A stretch of DNA of 64,000 nt from Lachnospiraceae bacterium KGMB03038 (GCA_007361935.1 CP041667.1:1392501-1456500); one strand, 5' to 3'. Positions 8,210 through 17,077 are shown, numbered from the stretch's first letter. The notes: a model not told the origin generated them from the letters alone. A program made the numbers and translations.

Positions 8210-11200
8210 GTGAAGATGAAAGCGGAAAAAGCGGAAACCGCCTGGCTGGAAGACCCGGAAGTGTTTGAAGTAAATAGGATCCCAGCTCATTCAGATCATA
8301 GATTTTATGAACAGACAGAAGAAGCTAAGAAGGAAATCCCGATGCCTCTGAAGCAGAGTTTGAATGGAGAATGGAGGTTTGCCTGGGCGTCAGATCCAAA
8401 GAAAAGGCCGGGAGACTTTTACAAGATGGACTTTGACCACAGCGGTTTTTCTAAGATCCAGGTACCGGGCCATATAGAGACCCAGGGATTTGGGCGGAAC
8501 CAATATGTGAATTCTATGTATCCCTGGGACGGCGTGGAGGAACTGCGGCCTCCTAAGGTGCCGGAGAAAGCCTGTGCGGTGGGGTGTTATCTGCGCTGTT
8601 TTACCCTCAAAGAAGATCTGAAAGGGAAGAGAGTGTTTGTGTCGTTTCAGGGAGTTGAGACGGCTTTCTACGTATGGCTGAATGGAGAATTCATCGGATA
8701 CAGCGAGGACAGCTTTACACCGGCGGAATTTGAATTGACGGATAAGCTGGCGGAAGGCGAGAATAAGCTGGCTGTGGAAGTTCATCAAAGGAGCAGCGCA
8801 AGCTGGCTGGAAGATCAGGATTTCTTCCGGTTCTCTGGGATCTTCCGGGAAGTGTTCTTGTACGCGGTGCCCAGGACGCATATCCGGGATCTCTTTGTGA
8901 AGGCGGGGCTTCAAGAAGACAATCGGACGGGGATCTTGCGCGCGGCCGTAAGTCTGGAAGGAGAACCCGGCTGTCAGATCAGGCTGCGGCTTTGCGATGA
9001 GACGGGGAAGACACTTTTTGAAACAAAGAAAAAAGGAAAAGAAAAATTGGAGTTTTGGACAGAGGTAAGCGGGATACAGCCTTGGAGCGGCGAGATCCCA
9101 TGTCTGTACCGGCTTTTCCTGGAAGTTGAGGGAGAAGAAGGAGGAGGTATTGAGACGGTGTCCCAGCGCATCGGGTTCCGGCGGTTTGAGATGAAAGAAG
9201 GGGTGATGTGCCTGAATGGAAAGAGGATCATTTTCCGGGGAATCAACAGGCATGAGTTTCACGCCCGGAGAGGCCGGGCGATCACAAAGGAAGATATGCT
9301 CTGGGATATCAGGTTTTTGAAATCCCATAACATTAACGCGGTAAGGACTTCCCATTATCCCAACCAGAGCTTTTGGTATGAGCTGTGCGATGAGTATGGC
9401 ATATATCTGATCGACGAGGCAAATCTGGAAAGCCATGGTTCCTGGCAGAAGCTGGGGAACTGTGATCCGTCCTGGAATGTGCCGGGAGACTGTCTCAAAT
9501 GGCGGGGAGCGGCGCTGGACCGGGCCGCTTCCATGTTCCACAGGGATAAAAATCATCCGTCTGTTTTGATCTGGTCCTGCGGAAATGAATCCTACGCGGG
9601 GAAAAATCTGGAAGCAATGTCAGAGTATCTGCACAGACAGGACGATACCCGTCTGGTTCATTATGAAGGGGTGTTCTGGAACCGGAAATACAGCCATATC
9701 AGCGATATGGAAAGCAGGATGTACGCAAAGCCGGAAGAGATTGAGAAATATTTAAAGTCTGATCCTAAGAAATCCTATATCAGTTGTGAGTACGCACATT
9801 CCATGGGCAATTCCACTGGCGGTCTGTGTCTTTATACAGCGCTGGAGGACCGGTACGACAAGTATCAGGGAGGGTTCCTCTGGGATTATATGGATCAGGC
9901 TCTGTACCGGATCAATGATCAGGGAGAAGAAGTGCTGTCCTATGGAGGCGATTTTGACGACCGCCCTACAGATTATGAATTCTGCGGAAATGGCATCTTG
10001 TTCGCGGACCGCGGACTTTCGCCTAAGGTTCAGGAAGTAAAGGCCCTTTATGCCCCTCTTAGGATCTATCCTGGAGAGAAGGAGGTAAAGATCCAGAATC
10101 GGAATCTGTTCCAGGATACTTCCGGATACTATTTTGACTGCCGGCTGATGCGGGAAGAGAAATGCCTGTATCAGACTACTGTTTGGGCAGTGATCGCGCC
10201 AGGGCAGACTCAAAGGGTTCCCGTGGACGTTCCATGGCCGGAGGCTCCGGGAGAGTACGTGTTCCAGGTAAGCGCAAAGCTTGCGGAGGATACCCTCTGG
10301 GGGAAAAAGGGAGAGGAATGCTGTTTTGGGCAGAAGATCTGGAAGAAAAAAGCTGGAAATGAAAAGGGGAGCAGAGGCGGCGGCCCCATCGAAGTGATCC
10401 GGGGAGACGTAAATATTGGGGTAAAAGGGAAGGGATTTTCCGCTCTTTTCTCTAAGGCTCAAGGAGGAATCGTCTCTTTGTGTTATCAGGGAAAGGAGTA
10501 TCTGGCCGGGCCGCCGGAATTAACGTTCTGGCGGGCGCTTACGGACAACGACAGAGGCGCGGGGCTGGGATTTGACTGCGCGCCCTGGATGACGGCGGGA
10601 AGATTTGCGAAACACAGCAAGACCCAAATAAAGGAAGAAGAAGGAAAAGTCACGCTTACATTTGTATTTTTACTACCCCGGCCTCTTGAGACGGAAGCGG
10701 AGGTGGAGTACCAGGTGGAAACAGGCGGCAGAATCCGAGTAAAGGCTGTTTATCACGGACGGCAGGGTCTTCCCTGTCTTCCGGCTTTTGGAATGGAGTG
10801 GAAATGCAAGCGGGACACCAGATGGTTCCGATACTATGGGTATGGACCGGAGGAAAATTATAGAGATCGCAGAGAAGGAGCAAGACTGGGAGTCTTTGCA
10901 GGCAGCGCCGATGGGAACCTGTCTCCCTATCTAAGACCGCAAGAGTGTGGGAATCGAACGGGAGTCAGATGGTTGGAACTGGCGGGAAGAGAGGGGGCAG
11001 GAATACGATTTTCCGCGGCGGACGCCCCCTTCGAGTCCAGCGTCCTGCCCCATTACACCCTGGAACTGGAGACAGCCTCCCATCAGGAAGAGCTGCCCAT
11101 TCCTCATTATACCTGGCTGCGGATCCTGGCAGGCCAGATGGGAGTGGGAGGCGACGACAGCTGGGGAGCCCCTGTGCATAGCCAATATCTTCTGTCTTCC

Positions 11201-11254
11201 GAGAAAGACTGGAAGACAGAGTTTGTAATAGAACAAAAAGGAATCCATAATTGA
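8210..11254 (+). CDS. lacZ: Beta-galactosidase, GH2 family (LacZ type)
   Basis: 1014 residues, close to E. coli LacZ. The sugar-binding domain (residues about 35-220), the immunoglobulin-like domain, the TIM barrel and the Bgal small-chain C-terminal domains are in the usual order. The barrel holds NAVRTSHYPN, the acid/base glutamate E460 in WSCGNES and the nucleophile E527 in SCEYAHSMGN. No signal peptide, so it is cytoplasmic and hydrolyses imported lactose or related beta-galactosides. GTG 8210 or ATG 8216 could be the start; each has a GGAGG at workable distance (8198-8202 and 8201-8205). galM follows after 19 bases. No promoter is visible between the guaB terminator and this gene. Confidence 0.95.
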   Translation: MKMKAEKAETAWLEDPEVFEVNRIPAHSDHRFYEQTEEAKKEIPMPLKQSLNGEWRFAWASDPKKRPGDFYKMDFDHSGFSKIQVPGHIETQGFGRNQYVNSMYPWDGVEELRPPKVPEKACAVGCYLRCFTLKEDLKGKRVFVSFQGVETAFYVWLNGEFIGYSEDSFTPAEFELTDKLAEGENKLAVEVHQRSSASWLEDQDFFRFSGIFREVFLYAVPRTHIRDLFVKAGLQEDNRTGILRAAVSLEGEPGCQIRLRLCDETGKTLFETKKKGKEKLEFWTEVSGIQPWSGEIPCLYRLFLEVEGEEGGGIETVSQRIGFRRFEMKEGVMCLNGKRIIFRGINRHEFHARRGRAITKEDMLWDIRFLKSHNINAVRTSHYPNQSFWYELCDEYGIYLIDEANLESHGSWQKLGNCDPSWNVPGDCLKWRGAALDRAASMFHRDKNHPSVLIWSCGNESYAGKNLEAMSEYLHRQDDTRLVHYEGVFWNRKYSHISDMESRMYAKPEEIEKYLKSDPKKSYISCEYAHSMGNSTGGLCLYTALEDRYDKYQGGFLWDYMDQALYRINDQGEEVLSYGGDFDDRPTDYEFCGNGILFADRGLSPKVQEVKALYAPLRIYPGEKEVKIQNRNLFQDTSGYYFDCRLMREEKCLYQTTVWAVIAPGQTQRVPVDVPWPEAPGEYVFQVSAKLAEDTLWGKKGEECCFGQKIWKKKAGNEKGSRGGGPIEVIRGDVNIGVKGKGFSALFSKAQGGIVSLCYQGKEYLAGPPELTFWRALTDNDRGAGLGFDCAPWMTAGRFAKHSKTQIKEEEGKVTLTFVFLLPRPLETEAEVEYQVETGGRIRVKAVYHGRQGLPCLPAFGMEWKCKRDTRWFRYYGYGPEENYRDRREGARLGVFAGSADGNLSPYLRPQECGNRTGVRWLELAGREGAGIRFSAADAPFESSVLPHYTLELETASHQEELPIPHYTWLRILAGQMGVGGDDSWGAPVHSQYLLSSEKDWKTEFVIEQKGIHN

Positions 11255-11273
11255 TGAAAAAGGAGGAAAGGCA

Positions 11274-12302
11274 ATGGCACAACTGTTCGGAACAACGAAA
11301 AAGGGAGAAAAAAGCTGGATTTACAGGATGAAGAATCAAAAAGGGATGGAAGTCCTGGTCAGCGATTACGGAGCTTCTATCGTAAGTCTGTACGTGCCGG
11401 ACCGGCAGGGGCATCCCGTTGACGTGGTGCTGGGATATGACAGTGTGGAAGGTTATGAACAGGGGACATTGTTTTTTGGCGGTGTGATCGGAAGAGTCGC
11501 CAATCGGATCGGAGGGGCCCGGTTTTTGTTAAATGGGAATACCTATCCGTTAACGGCAAATGATCACGGAAATACGCTCCATGGAGGCCGGGATTTTACC
11601 AATCAGAGAATCTGGGAAACTTTGGAAGCAAAGGAACAGGAAGTGACTTTTTCCCTGGTGAGCCCAAATGGAGACCAGGGATTCCCAGGAGAGGTCCAGA
11701 TCCAGGTGATCTATGCGCTGACAGACGACAATGAACTAAGGATCCGCTATCAGGGAAAGGCCAGGGAAGATACGGTTTTGAATCTGACCAATCACAGCTA
11801 TTTTAATCTGGCGGGGCATGCAAGCGGCAGTGTAGAGGATCAGGAAGTCCAGATCCAGGCGCAGGCATTTACCCGGACAGATGCCTGTTCGATTCCTACA
11901 GGAGAGTTTGTTCCTGTGGATGGGACACCTATGGATTTTCGCAGGAGAAAGAAGATTGGAAAAGAGATAGAGGAAGATTATGAAGCCCTCAGCCTGGCGG
12001 GAGGTTATGATCACAATTATGTATTAGACGGCGTTGGATTGCGCAAGGTGGCGCTGATGTATGCCCAAGAGACGGGGATTGCCATGGAGGTTTCTACAGA
12101 TCTTCCGGGGATGCAGTTTTATACCGCCAACTTTGTCGCGGGAGAGCGGGGCAAAGAAGGGGCTGTTTATGAAAAGAGAAGCGGAGCCTGTTTTGAGACT
12201 CAGTATTTCCCGGATTCTGTGAACCAGCATTCTTTTGAGACACCGTTGGTTCGGGGAGGGGAAATGTATGATACGGTGACGGTATACCGGTTCGTATCAT
12301 GA
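11274..12302 (+). CDS. galM: Aldose 1-epimerase (mutarotase)
   Basis: 342 residues. Interconverts alpha and beta anomers of galactose and glucose, readying the beta-galactose released by LacZ for galactokinase. GalM motifs include GGVIGRVANRI, NDHGNTLHGG (catalytic-region His), LTNHSYFNLAG (active-site His) and the glutamate-bearing C-terminal PGMQFYTANF segment. AAAGGAGGAAAG precedes the ATG. It sits 19 bases after lacZ, clearly in the same operon. No sugar transporter or Leloir kinase follows here. Confidence 0.95.
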   Translation: MAQLFGTTKKGEKSWIYRMKNQKGMEVLVSDYGASIVSLYVPDRQGHPVDVVLGYDSVEGYEQGTLFFGGVIGRVANRIGGARFLLNGNTYPLTANDHGNTLHGGRDFTNQRIWETLEAKEQEVTFSLVSPNGDQGFPGEVQIQVIYALTDDNELRIRYQGKAREDTVLNLTNHSYFNLAGHASGSVEDQEVQIQAQAFTRTDACSIPTGEFVPVDGTPMDFRRRKKIGKEIEEDYEALSLAGGYDHNYVLDGVGLRKVALMYAQETGIAMEVSTDLPGMQFYTANFVAGERGKEGAVYEKRSGACFETQYFPDSVNQHSFETPLVRGGEMYDTVTVYRFVS

Positions 12303-12391
12303 AATTCTTACAGAATCTTAAGTAACTCTTCAGATTTTAGGGGGAAAATTGTGATAGAATAGTTCCAGAAATACGAACGGAGCGGGTATGA

Positions 12392-13081
12392 ATGAAAAAG
12401 AAGGGGTACAAAAGAATCAGCTTGGCGCAGCAAAAGAGAAGAATGCGGCGAAATATCCATCTGGGCATCATGATCCTGATTTTTGTGTTATTGGCTGTGG
12501 GAGTCCTTAAAATAGCGAAACCAGACTGGTTTGGCCGTGGATATTTTGAACTGACGGGAGAAAAGATCGATGCGTCAAAGCCGGAAATTGATGTGGAACT
12601 TTTGACGGTGAATCCTTATTCCAGACCAGGAACGGAAACCGACCGGATCACAGGGATCGTGATTCACTATACAGCGAATCCGGGAGCGACAGCTATGGAA
12701 AACAGGAATTATTTTGAAGGACTGAAAGACAGCCACACAACCAGGACCAGCAGTAATTTTATTGTGGGCCTGGACGGGGAGATCGTTCAGTGCGTGCCTA
12801 CCTGGGAAGTGGCTTACGCTTCTAATGACCGGAATCATGACACGGTATCTATCGAGTGCTGTCATCCGGATGAAAGCGGAAAGTTCAATGAAGCTACTTA
12901 TCGTTCCATGGTACAGCTTAGCGCCTGGCTCTGCCTGAAGTTCGATCTGGGACCGGAAGATGTGATCCGCCACTACGATGTAACCGGGAAGAACTGTCCG
13001 AAATACTTCGTAGAAAACGAGGATGCCTGGAAGCGGTTCCGAAGCGATATCCAGAGCGCCCTGGACGAGAGCGCGGAGTGA
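12392..13081 (+). CDS. Membrane-anchored N-acetylmuramoyl-L-alanine amidase (Amidase_2)
   Basis: 229 residues. A basic N-terminus (KKKGYKR...RRMRRN) and one transmembrane helix (about residues 24-44) place the rest outside the cell. The catalytic domain is of Amidase_2/PGRP type: zinc ligands are probably H92 in VIHYTANPG, H194 in IRHYDVTGK and C202 in KNCPKYF. It would cleave the MurNAc-L-Ala bond of peptidoglycan in wall turnover or germination. GGAGCGGG lies upstream. The gene stands alone between galM and the chorismate mutase fusion. Confidence 0.85.
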   Translation: MKKKGYKRISLAQQKRRMRRNIHLGIMILIFVLLAVGVLKIAKPDWFGRGYFELTGEKIDASKPEIDVELLTVNPYSRPGTETDRITGIVIHYTANPGATAMENRNYFEGLKDSHTTRTSSNFIVGLDGEIVQCVPTWEVAYASNDRNHDTVSIECCHPDESGKFNEATYRSMVQLSAWLCLKFDLGPEDVIRHYDVTGKNCPKYFVENEDAWKRFRSDIQSALDESAE

Positions 13082-13135
13082 TCAGGCAAAAGAGAAAGCG
13101 GGGAACAGGTTTTGAGAAAGAGATAGACAAGTACC

Positions 13136-13164
13136 TTGCGCAGTCTGCGGAATACTGGTATAAT
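13136..13164 (+). promoter_or_regulatory. Sigma-A promoter, extended -10
   Basis: TTGCGC (13136-13141), 17-base spacer, TGG then TATAAT (13159-13164). It drives the chorismate mutase-shikimate kinase gene, probably with yqeG. Confidence 0.75.
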
Positions 13165-13246
13165 ACACAGGCGGCGCTCAATGGATCAGGCGCTGTCCCC
13201 TTTGCGGAAAGAGCGAGAGAGTAAGAGCAGGAAATGGGAGAAAAAC

Positions 13247-14032
13247 ATGAATGATTTAGAAATGTATAGGGAACAGCTGGCGCTTTGCGATGATAAGGTC
13301 ATCGACGCGCTGGTGGAGAGAAACGCGATCGTAGAAAAGATCATGTCTTACAAGGAAGAATACGGAATGTCGATCCTGCAGCCCCAGCAGGAAGAAAAGC
13401 AAAAGCGGCGGCTGGAGGAAAAATTAACGGATAACAAATATAAAGAAGAGATTTATGACGTTTTCCGCTGTATCTTAAAAAACAGTAAGCGGATACAGGC
13501 TAGGAAGCTGTTTGATTATAATATTGTTTTGATCGGATTTATGGGAGCTGGAAAGTCTACCGTATCCGATTATCTGAGCACCATGTTCGCTATGGATATT
13601 GTGGAAATGGACCAGGTGATCGCGGAACGGGAAGAGATGAGCATTACCGATATTTTTGAGACTTATGGAGAAGAATATTTTCGAAATCTTGAGACAGAGC
13701 TTCTCAAAGAGATGCAGAACGGGAAGAATACCGTTATCTCCTGCGGGGGCGGCGCGGCGCTGAGAAGCCAGAATGTGGAAGAAATGAAGAAAAACGGAAG
13801 AGTAGTGCTCTTGACCGCAAGTCCGGAGGTAATCTTCGAGCGGGTAAAAGATAATGATGAAAGGCCGATTCTGGAAGGAAGGAAAGGTGTGCGGGAGATC
13901 GCGCAGCTTATGGAAGAGCGCCGGGAAAAATACGAAGCGGCGGCAGATATCGTGGTGAATACAGACAATAAAACGGTGCTTCAGGTCTGTGAAGAACTGG
14001 TACGGCGCCTGATGGAAATGGATGGAGAATAA
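13247..14032 (+). CDS. Chorismate mutase-shikimate kinase fusion
   Basis: 261 residues. Residues 1-88 look like an AroQ-type all-alpha chorismate mutase (MYREQLALCDDKVIDALVER, then the helical K-rich segment). Residues about 92-261 are shikimate kinase: Walker A GFMGAGKST (K103), EMDQVI, EEYFRNLE (shikimate-binding Arg), SCGGGAAL and a DERPILEG lid region. The two activities flank EPSP and chorismate synthases in aromatic amino acid synthesis, so this is not a consecutive-step fusion. Start at 13247, where GGGAG lies 6 bases upstream; a longer in-frame extension has no ribosome site. It overlaps the yqeG start by one base. Confidence 0.88.
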   Translation: MNDLEMYREQLALCDDKVIDALVERNAIVEKIMSYKEEYGMSILQPQQEEKQKRRLEEKLTDNKYKEEIYDVFRCILKNSKRIQARKLFDYNIVLIGFMGAGKSTVSDYLSTMFAMDIVEMDQVIAEREEMSITDIFETYGEEYFRNLETELLKEMQNGKNTVISCGGGAALRSQNVEEMKKNGRVVLLTASPEVIFERVKDNDERPILEGRKGVREIAQLMEERREKYEAAADIVVNTDNKTVLQVCEELVRRLMEMDGE

Positions 14033-14565
14033 TGTTTGAGAGATTTTTCCCTGACCGGTATGTGGCATCTACTTATGTTATTGATTTTGAGAAACTTTAT
14101 GAAAAAGGGTTCCGGGGCCTGATTTTTGATATTGATAATACGCTGGTCCCCCATGGGGCGCCGGCGGATGATCGGGCAGTAAAACTGTTTGCGGGACTTA
14201 AAAGGATCGGTTTTTGCTGCTGTCTGATCTCCAATAACCAGGAGCCCAGGGTAAAGATGTTTAATGAGAAGATCCAGGTGGACTACATTTATAACGCGCA
14301 CAAACCTTCTGTGAAAAATTACCGGAAGGCAATGGAGATCATGGGAACAGACACAAGCAATACAGTTTTTATCGGAGACCAGCTTTTTACCGATGTCTGG
14401 GGGGCAAAGCGGGCCGGGATACCCAGTATCCTGGTAAAACCGATCCATCCAAAGGAAGAGATCCAGATTGTGCTGAAGCGCTTTCTGGAAAGGATTGTCC
14501 TGCGCTCTTATGAGAAAAGCCAGAAGAAAGAAAAAAAGGTTGAAAAAAGCCGAAATCTATTATAG
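14032..14565 (+). CDS. yqeG: YqeG family HAD-IIIA phosphatase
   Basis: 177 residues. HAD motifs: D33 and D35 in IFDIDNTLVPHG, SNN (motif II), KPSVKNY (motif III lysine) and GDQLFTDVWGA (motif IV). This pattern is that of the YqeG/PGP-like family (known from B. subtilis yqeG, yeast Gep4-related). The natural substrate in bacteria is uncertain; phosphatidylglycerophosphate is a possibility by homology. The very basic C-terminus (KSQKKEKKVEKSR) may contact membrane or nucleic acid. It overlaps the upstream fusion gene by one base (TAATG), implying translational coupling. Confidence 0.9.
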   Translation: MFERFFPDRYVASTYVIDFEKLYEKGFRGLIFDIDNTLVPHGAPADDRAVKLFAGLKRIGFCCCLISNNQEPRVKMFNEKIQVDYIYNAHKPSVKNYRKAMEIMGTDTSNTVFIGDQLFTDVWGAKRAGIPSILVKPIHPKEEIQIVLKRFLERIVLRSYEKSQKKEKKVEKSRNLL

Positions 14566-14568
14566 AAT
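14540..14568 (+). promoter_or_regulatory. Sigma-A promoter of efp
   Basis: TTGAAA (14540-14545), 17-base spacer, TAGAAT (14563-14568), overlapping the end of yqeG. A GTGCGG/CCGCAC hairpin (14595-14610) follows in the leader just before the ribosome site. Confidence 0.7.
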
Positions 14569-14627
14569 GAAAAGAGTGAGTAAGAACGTAAAATGTGCGG
14601 TGTTCCGCACGATTAAGGAGGATTATA

Positions 14628-15185
14628 ATGGTATCAGCAGGTGATTTTAAAAATGGTCTTACCGTAGAGATTGAGGGAACGGTATATCAGATTCTGGAAT
14701 TTCAGCACGTAAAGCCAGGGAAAGGCGCGGCTTTTGTTCGTACAAAGCTGAAAAATATCATCAACGGAGGTGTGGTTGAGAAAACCTTCCGTCCGACAGA
14801 AAAGTTTGAGAACGCTCATATCGACCGGAAAGAGATGCAGTATCTCTATAATGATGGAGATCTGTATTATTTCATGGATACAGAGACGTTTGACCAGATT
14901 GCGGTCAATGCGGATACAGTCGGAGATTCTCTGAAGTTTGTGAAAGAGAATGAGAATGTAAAAGTAAGCTCTTACCAGGGAAGCGTATTCGCGATCGAGC
15001 CGCCGCTCAACGTAGAATTGGTGATCACAGAGACAGAGCCGGGATTCAAGGGCGATACAGCTCAGGGAGCCACAAAGCCGGCGATCGTAGAGACAGGGGC
15101 TCAGGTAATGGTTCCGCTGTTTGTTGAGCAGGATGATAAGATTAAGATTGATACCCGTACCGGAGAGTATCTGTCAAGGGTATAG
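14628..15185 (+). CDS. efp: Elongation factor P
   Basis: 185 residues, the canonical length. Rescues ribosomes stalled at polyproline. Three beta-barrel domains; the loop HVKPGKGAAF carries the conserved lysine K32 that some bacteria modify. The modification enzymes are not in this window. AAGGAGG precedes the ATG by the right distance; a longer in-frame reading from 14595 would start inside the leader hairpin and is unlikely. Closed by a strong terminator. Confidence 0.97.
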   Translation: MVSAGDFKNGLTVEIEGTVYQILEFQHVKPGKGAAFVRTKLKNIINGGVVEKTFRPTEKFENAHIDRKEMQYLYNDGDLYYFMDTETFDQIAVNADTVGDSLKFVKENENVKVSSYQGSVFAIEPPLNVELVITETEPGFKGDTAQGATKPAIVETGAQVMVPLFVEQDDKIKIDTRTGEYLSRV

Positions 15186-15195
15186 AGAAAATGTC

Positions 15196-15228
15196 AAAAA
15201 AGCCTTGCATTTTATGCAGGGCTTTTTT
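15196..15228 (+). terminator. Intrinsic terminator after efp
   Basis: AAAAAAGCCTTGCA (15196-15209) pairs with TGCAGGGCTTTTTT (15215-15228) with one G-U pair; the 3' arm supplies the U tract. Confidence 0.92.
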
Positions 15229-15340
15229 ATAATCAAAACTACCATAATATTCTTGTTTTGATTTCAAAATATCTCAGGCAGAATTCCTGCAATATTCCTA
15301 AGAAAGCAAAAGACGCGCCGCCTATTAAGAAAGGAGATCT

Positions 15341-16225
15341 ATGACTTATTATCAGTTTGTACGGGCGGTAGAAAAGAAAGTAAAGTCACAGGTAAAAGAA
15401 AGCCACGCGGTCCATATCCATACAGCGCAGAAAAATAACGGGGTATGGAGAAAAGGGCTGACCATTGAGGAGAAGGGGATCAATATCGCGCCGACGATCT
15501 ATCTGGAAGAGTATTACCAGCAGTTTCAGCGGGGAAGCTCTCTGGAAAGCATTGCGGCTGATATTATGAATCTTTATAGCGAACTGCGCTTTCAAACACC
15601 CTGGAAGAGTGAGAAATTAAAGACCTATGAGGAGGTCAGAGAGAAAATCGTCTATCGCCTGATCAGCAGGGAAAGAAACCAGGAATTATTGACAAGGGTT
15701 CCCTATGTGCCTTACCTGGATCTTGCCGTTGTGTTTGCGGTTATCCTGGAGATCAGCCAGCATGGGATCGCAACCATGTTGATCCAGGAAGAACACTTAA
15801 AAGAATGGGGCATTGACCGGGAAGAAATATACCGGAGGGCCAGTGAAAATACCTGCCGGCTGCTTCCTGTGGATTTTCAGACCATGGGCGCGGTGATCGA
15901 GGAATTGACGGCGGTTCCCCAAATAGAGGACGAACTGAACATGTGCGTGCTGACGAACCGGATGAAGAATTACGGGGCGGCCGTTGTGCTTTACAAGGGA
16001 GAGCTTGAAGCGGTGGGCCGGATGCTGGAAGAAAATTATTATCTTCTGCCAAGCAGCGTACATGAGATGCTGATCCTGCCGGAGTCCTGCGCGCCAGAGG
16101 CGGAAGAACTGAACCAGTTGATCGTGGAGATCAATGAGGCGGTGGTAGACCCGGAAGAAGTCCTTGGGGATCACGCGTATTATTATGACAGAGAGAAAAA
16201 TGAGGTTTGCTGGGAAACAATATAA
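15341..16225 (+). CDS. DUF5688-type protein of unknown function
   Basis: 294 residues, no signal peptide or membrane helix. The opening MTYYQFVRAVEKKVK, the central ERNQELLTRVPYVPYLDLAVVF segment and the C-terminal SSVHEMLILPE block match my memory of the DUF5688 family, found in multiple copies in Lachnospiraceae. No catalytic motif is evident and the function is unknown. AAAGGAGAT precedes the ATG. It is a single gene between the efp terminator and tRNA-Arg. Confidence 0.75.
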   Translation: MTYYQFVRAVEKKVKSQVKESHAVHIHTAQKNNGVWRKGLTIEEKGINIAPTIYLEEYYQQFQRGSSLESIAADIMNLYSELRFQTPWKSEKLKTYEEVREKIVYRLISRERNQELLTRVPYVPYLDLAVVFAVILEISQHGIATMLIQEEHLKEWGIDREEIYRRASENTCRLLPVDFQTMGAVIEELTAVPQIEDELNMCVLTNRMKNYGAAVVLYKGELEAVGRMLEENYYLLPSSVHEMLILPESCAPEAEELNQLIVEINEAVVDPEEVLGDHAYYYDREKNEVCWETI

Positions 16226-16256
16226 AGACTATAAAAAATTCTCTCCAGGATTTTCT

Positions 16257-16310
16257 TTACTTTATGTAAAATTTGTGGTAGTATAACTAAGGCGGTTTTA
16301 GAAAGCCGCC
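16257..16310 (+). promoter_or_regulatory. tRNA-Arg promoter and 5' leader hairpin
   Basis: TATAAC at 16282-16287 is a plausible -10; the best -35 (TTTACT, 16257-16262) is 19 bases away. GGCGG...CCGCC with inner T/A pairs (16291-16310) forms a hairpin ending just before the tRNA. Confidence 0.45.
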
Positions 16311-16314
16311 ATAC

Positions 16315-16386
16315 GCACCCGTAGCTCAGGGGATAGAGCACCGCCCTCCGGAGGCGGGAGCGGCGGTTCGAATCCGCCCGGGTGTG
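16315..16386 (+). tRNA. tRNA-Arg, anticodon CCG
   Basis: Full cloverleaf: acceptor GCACCCG/CGGGTGT (first pair G-U), D arm GCTC/GAGC, anticodon stem CCGCC/GGCGG with loop CTCCGGA giving anticodon CCG (reads CGG), 4-base variable loop, T arm GGCGG/CCGCC with loop TTCGAAT. CCA is not encoded and must be added after transcription. The G-U first pair is uncommon but tolerated. Confidence 0.93.
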
Positions 16387-16425
16387 TACCTTTAAAAAAG
16401 TGCATAGTACGCGGAGGTAGTCTTT

Positions 16426-17067
16426 ATGAAAGGAAGACAGAAGGGCTGCCGTAAACGCCGGACAAGTATTCAAAGAAGCCGTGTAACAACGGCTCTTGTG
16501 ATTCTTGCGCTGGCGGTTGGGGTGGCAGGTTTTTGTCTTACCGAAGAGAAAGAGCAGAAGATACGCAGGACAGGCAGTATCGAAGCGGTCAAGATCAAGA
16601 TTTCCGGGCGGGAGAGTATGGCGCTGAATCCATTGCGCCAGGAAGAGGAAGATTCCAAGATCCGTACTGCTGTAAAGAACTACTACCAGGAAGAAAAAGC
16701 AAAAGAAGATTTTGTGGAGGCTTATGAAGATATCCAGGTCTATACAAAATACGGAGCGTACAAAGATACATATGTGGCGTTTGTCAGATATGGAATGAAG
16801 ATCAAAGATATTTATACAAAGGTACCGGGACTGGAAACACTGTATGTAGAGAAGAAAATGGACAGTGGAGATTACCAGGTCTTGACGGAGAATCTGGACG
16901 AGGATACCAAAGATTATATACAGACGGTGGCTGAGCATGAAGATGTAAGAGATCTGTTTGCTCAGATGGAGGAAGAGTATCAGAAGGCGCTGCGGTCCGA
17001 TGCCCTGCTCAGGGAAGCGCTGATGGATCTGCAGAATGCTTATGAAGGTTCCGCCGGAAATGAATGA
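16426..17067 (+). CDS. Membrane-anchored protein of unknown function
   Basis: 213 residues. The strongly basic N-terminus (KGRQKGCRKRRTSIQRSR) precedes one transmembrane helix (about residues 22-38); the rest should be extracytoplasmic. The outer part is charged, helical at its ends, and has a central GAYKDTYVAFVRYGMKIKDI stretch resembling a small alpha/beta domain of the NTF2/SnoaL kind; that is a guess. A ribosome site (GGAGG) precedes the ATG. It is followed by a terminator and has no evident operon partner. Confidence 0.7.
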   Translation: MKGRQKGCRKRRTSIQRSRVTTALVILALAVGVAGFCLTEEKEQKIRRTGSIEAVKIKISGRESMALNPLRQEEEDSKIRTAVKNYYQEEKAKEDFVEAYEDIQVYTKYGAYKDTYVAFVRYGMKIKDIYTKVPGLETLYVEKKMDSGDYQVLTENLDEDTKDYIQTVAEHEDVRDLFAQMEEEYQKALRSDALLREALMDLQNAYEGSAGNE

Positions 17068-17077
17068 GAAATGAAAG

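Noticed and set aside
8390..9556. 388-codon open frame antisense to lacZ
   Set aside because: lacZ is intact with its catalytic glutamates; the antisense frame has no ribosome site or motif.
8210..12302. lacZ-galM as a recently transferred island
   Set aside because: Base composition and codon style look like the neighbours, and there are no flanking repeats or mobility genes.
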